Part shown: positions 63,321-64,000 of the stretch, in pieces
Layout of the letters: every line of letters begins with the position of its first letter
How positions within the stretch are numbered: the first letter of the stretch is position 1
Assembly (NCBI GenBank): GCA_009760855.2
Contig: WPIO01000002.1
Location: 60,001 to 124,000 of the forward strand
Source of the DNA: Cristatella mucedo
Lineage: Eukaryota; Bryozoa; Phylactolaemata; Cristatellidae
Reading direction: 5' to 3'
DNA length: 64,000 nt
Translations under genes and position numbers: made by a program
Notes under the pieces: model-generated
Database searches by the model: none
What the model was told of the DNA's origin: nothing
The model's input: only the letters and a program-made list of their open reading frames with translations

Positions 63321-64000
63321 ATGTGGAGCCTGAGCGGGCGGCTGTACCGGATAGACCAGGTGCCGCTGGTCTTCCGCGAGACGGGCATCACCGAGGGCTA
63401 TCGGCATCCGCAGAGCACCGTCAAGGAGTGCCTGCTCAGCCTGTTTGCGGCCACCAACGAGACGCTCAACGTCTGGACGCACTTCGTCGCCGCCCTCTAC
63501 TTCGCCTGGCTCTCGCTCGGCATCGCCGAGCAGGTGGACTTTGCTGGCGACTGCTCGACGTGGCCGCTCGCGGCACTCCTGGCCACGGCCGTGCTCTACC
63601 CGCTCTGCAGCGCCGCGGCGCACGCCTTCAACTCCATGTCCGAGAGCGCGCGGCACGTGTGCTTCATGGTCGACTACTCGGCGATCAGCCTGTACAGCTA
63701 CGCCAGCGCCGTGGCTTACTGCGCGTACTCAGCGCCGGAAGCCTTCAGGCGCGGCGGCTGGGCGGGAGAGCACCAATTCGTCGTGGGCGCGCTGGCCAAC
63801 GCGGTCGGCTGCGTTGTGGTGGCTTGCCACACGCGCTTCATGAACGACGAGGCAGTCGAGGGCAAAGGGCGCAAGAAGCTGCTGCGCACGGCCGCCTTTG
63901 TCGTGCCTTACGTGTACGACAACGCTCCACTGTTCGCGCGCCTGCTTCTTTGCGGCGACGGCTGCATCGCCGGCGAGCACGCCGTGGAGGCAGAGCGTCT
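63321..64000 (+). CDS. PAQR: PAQR-family membrane receptor (mPR-like), 5' part
   Basis: Open from ATG at 63321 to the window edge (226 codons, incomplete). The protein starts MWSLSGRLYRIDQVP, then GYRHPQS (26-32), the PAQR motif NETLNVWTH (46-54) and SAAAHAFNSMS (97-107) with the conserved zinc-site His101. RHVCFMVDYSAI (111-122) follows with the conserved Asp. At least four hydrophobic segments are visible. GYRHPQS and the N-terminus match the membrane progestin receptor branch (PAQR5-9) rather than adiponectin receptors; the exact paralogue is unclear. Members act as seven- or eight-helix membrane receptors or hydrolase-like proteins. A strong acceptor (CTTTCTCCCCAATTCTGTCCAG, exon start 63169) precedes the ATG, so a spliced 5' UTR is likely. 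The coding part is uninterrupted here, as in several vertebrate mPR genes. Confidence 0.9.
   Translation, partial: MWSLSGRLYRIDQVPLVFRETGITEGYRHPQSTVKECLLSLFAATNETLNVWTHFVAALYFAWLSLGIAEQVDFAGDCSTWPLAALLATAVLYPLCSAAAHAFNSMSESARHVCFMVDYSAISLYSYASAVAYCAYSAPEAFRRGGWAGEHQFVVGALANAVGCVVVACHTRFMNDEAVEGKGRKKLLRTAAFVVPYVYDNAPLFARLLLCGDGCIAGEHAVEAER

Noticed and set aside
63189-63656. 155-codon minus-strand frame
   Set aside because: It is the antisense of the PAQR coding exon, whose plus-strand frame has clear family motifs.

Overview
The window is animal nuclear DNA. It has spliced genes with GT-AG junctions, many LINE and tRNA-derived SINE fragments, long dinucleotide microsatellites and TIR transposon relics. 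CpG is not visibly depleted, even between genes, and the real coding exons use mostly G or C at third codon positions. I cannot name the species; an invertebrate or an early-branching chordate would fit.

The left half (1-38.7 kb) is mostly gene-poor and repeat-rich. It holds a roughly 172-bp satellite array (4.55-6.56 kb), a decayed hAT transposase (8.5-9.6 kb), and repeated 3' ends of one L2/CR1-like LINE family with two SINE families. On the minus strand at 20.66-22.33 kb there is a probable four-exon gene of unknown function, with a possible one-base frameshift. Several exon-like fragments are reported at low confidence.

The main feature is at 38.8-60.4 kb: a testis-specific serine/threonine kinase (TSSK-like) locus built like the protocadherin or UGT1 clusters. 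Five tandem exons (V1-V5) each encode a different complete kinase N-lobe: glycine loop, VAIK/VAVK lysine, helix-C glutamate and Met gatekeeper hinge. Each ends in a phase-1 splice donor at the same alignment position. No C-lobe follows any of them until one shared exon (52834-53120, HRD-DFG-APE) and one shared terminal exon (60165-60386). All five V exons join the shared exons in frame. Each V exon has a palindromic CRE (TGACGTCA), preceded by a related 10-bp block, 74-123 bp before its start. This suggests promoter choice selects which N-lobe is attached to a constant C-lobe. V2 has no in-frame ATG (GTG stands in the expected place) and V5 has Ala for the first glycine of its glycine loop.

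The right end (63321 onward) holds the 5' part of a PAQR-family (membrane progestin receptor-like) gene that runs off the window. The 7-kb intron between the two shared kinase exons has collected several LINE copies in both orientations and a TIR element.
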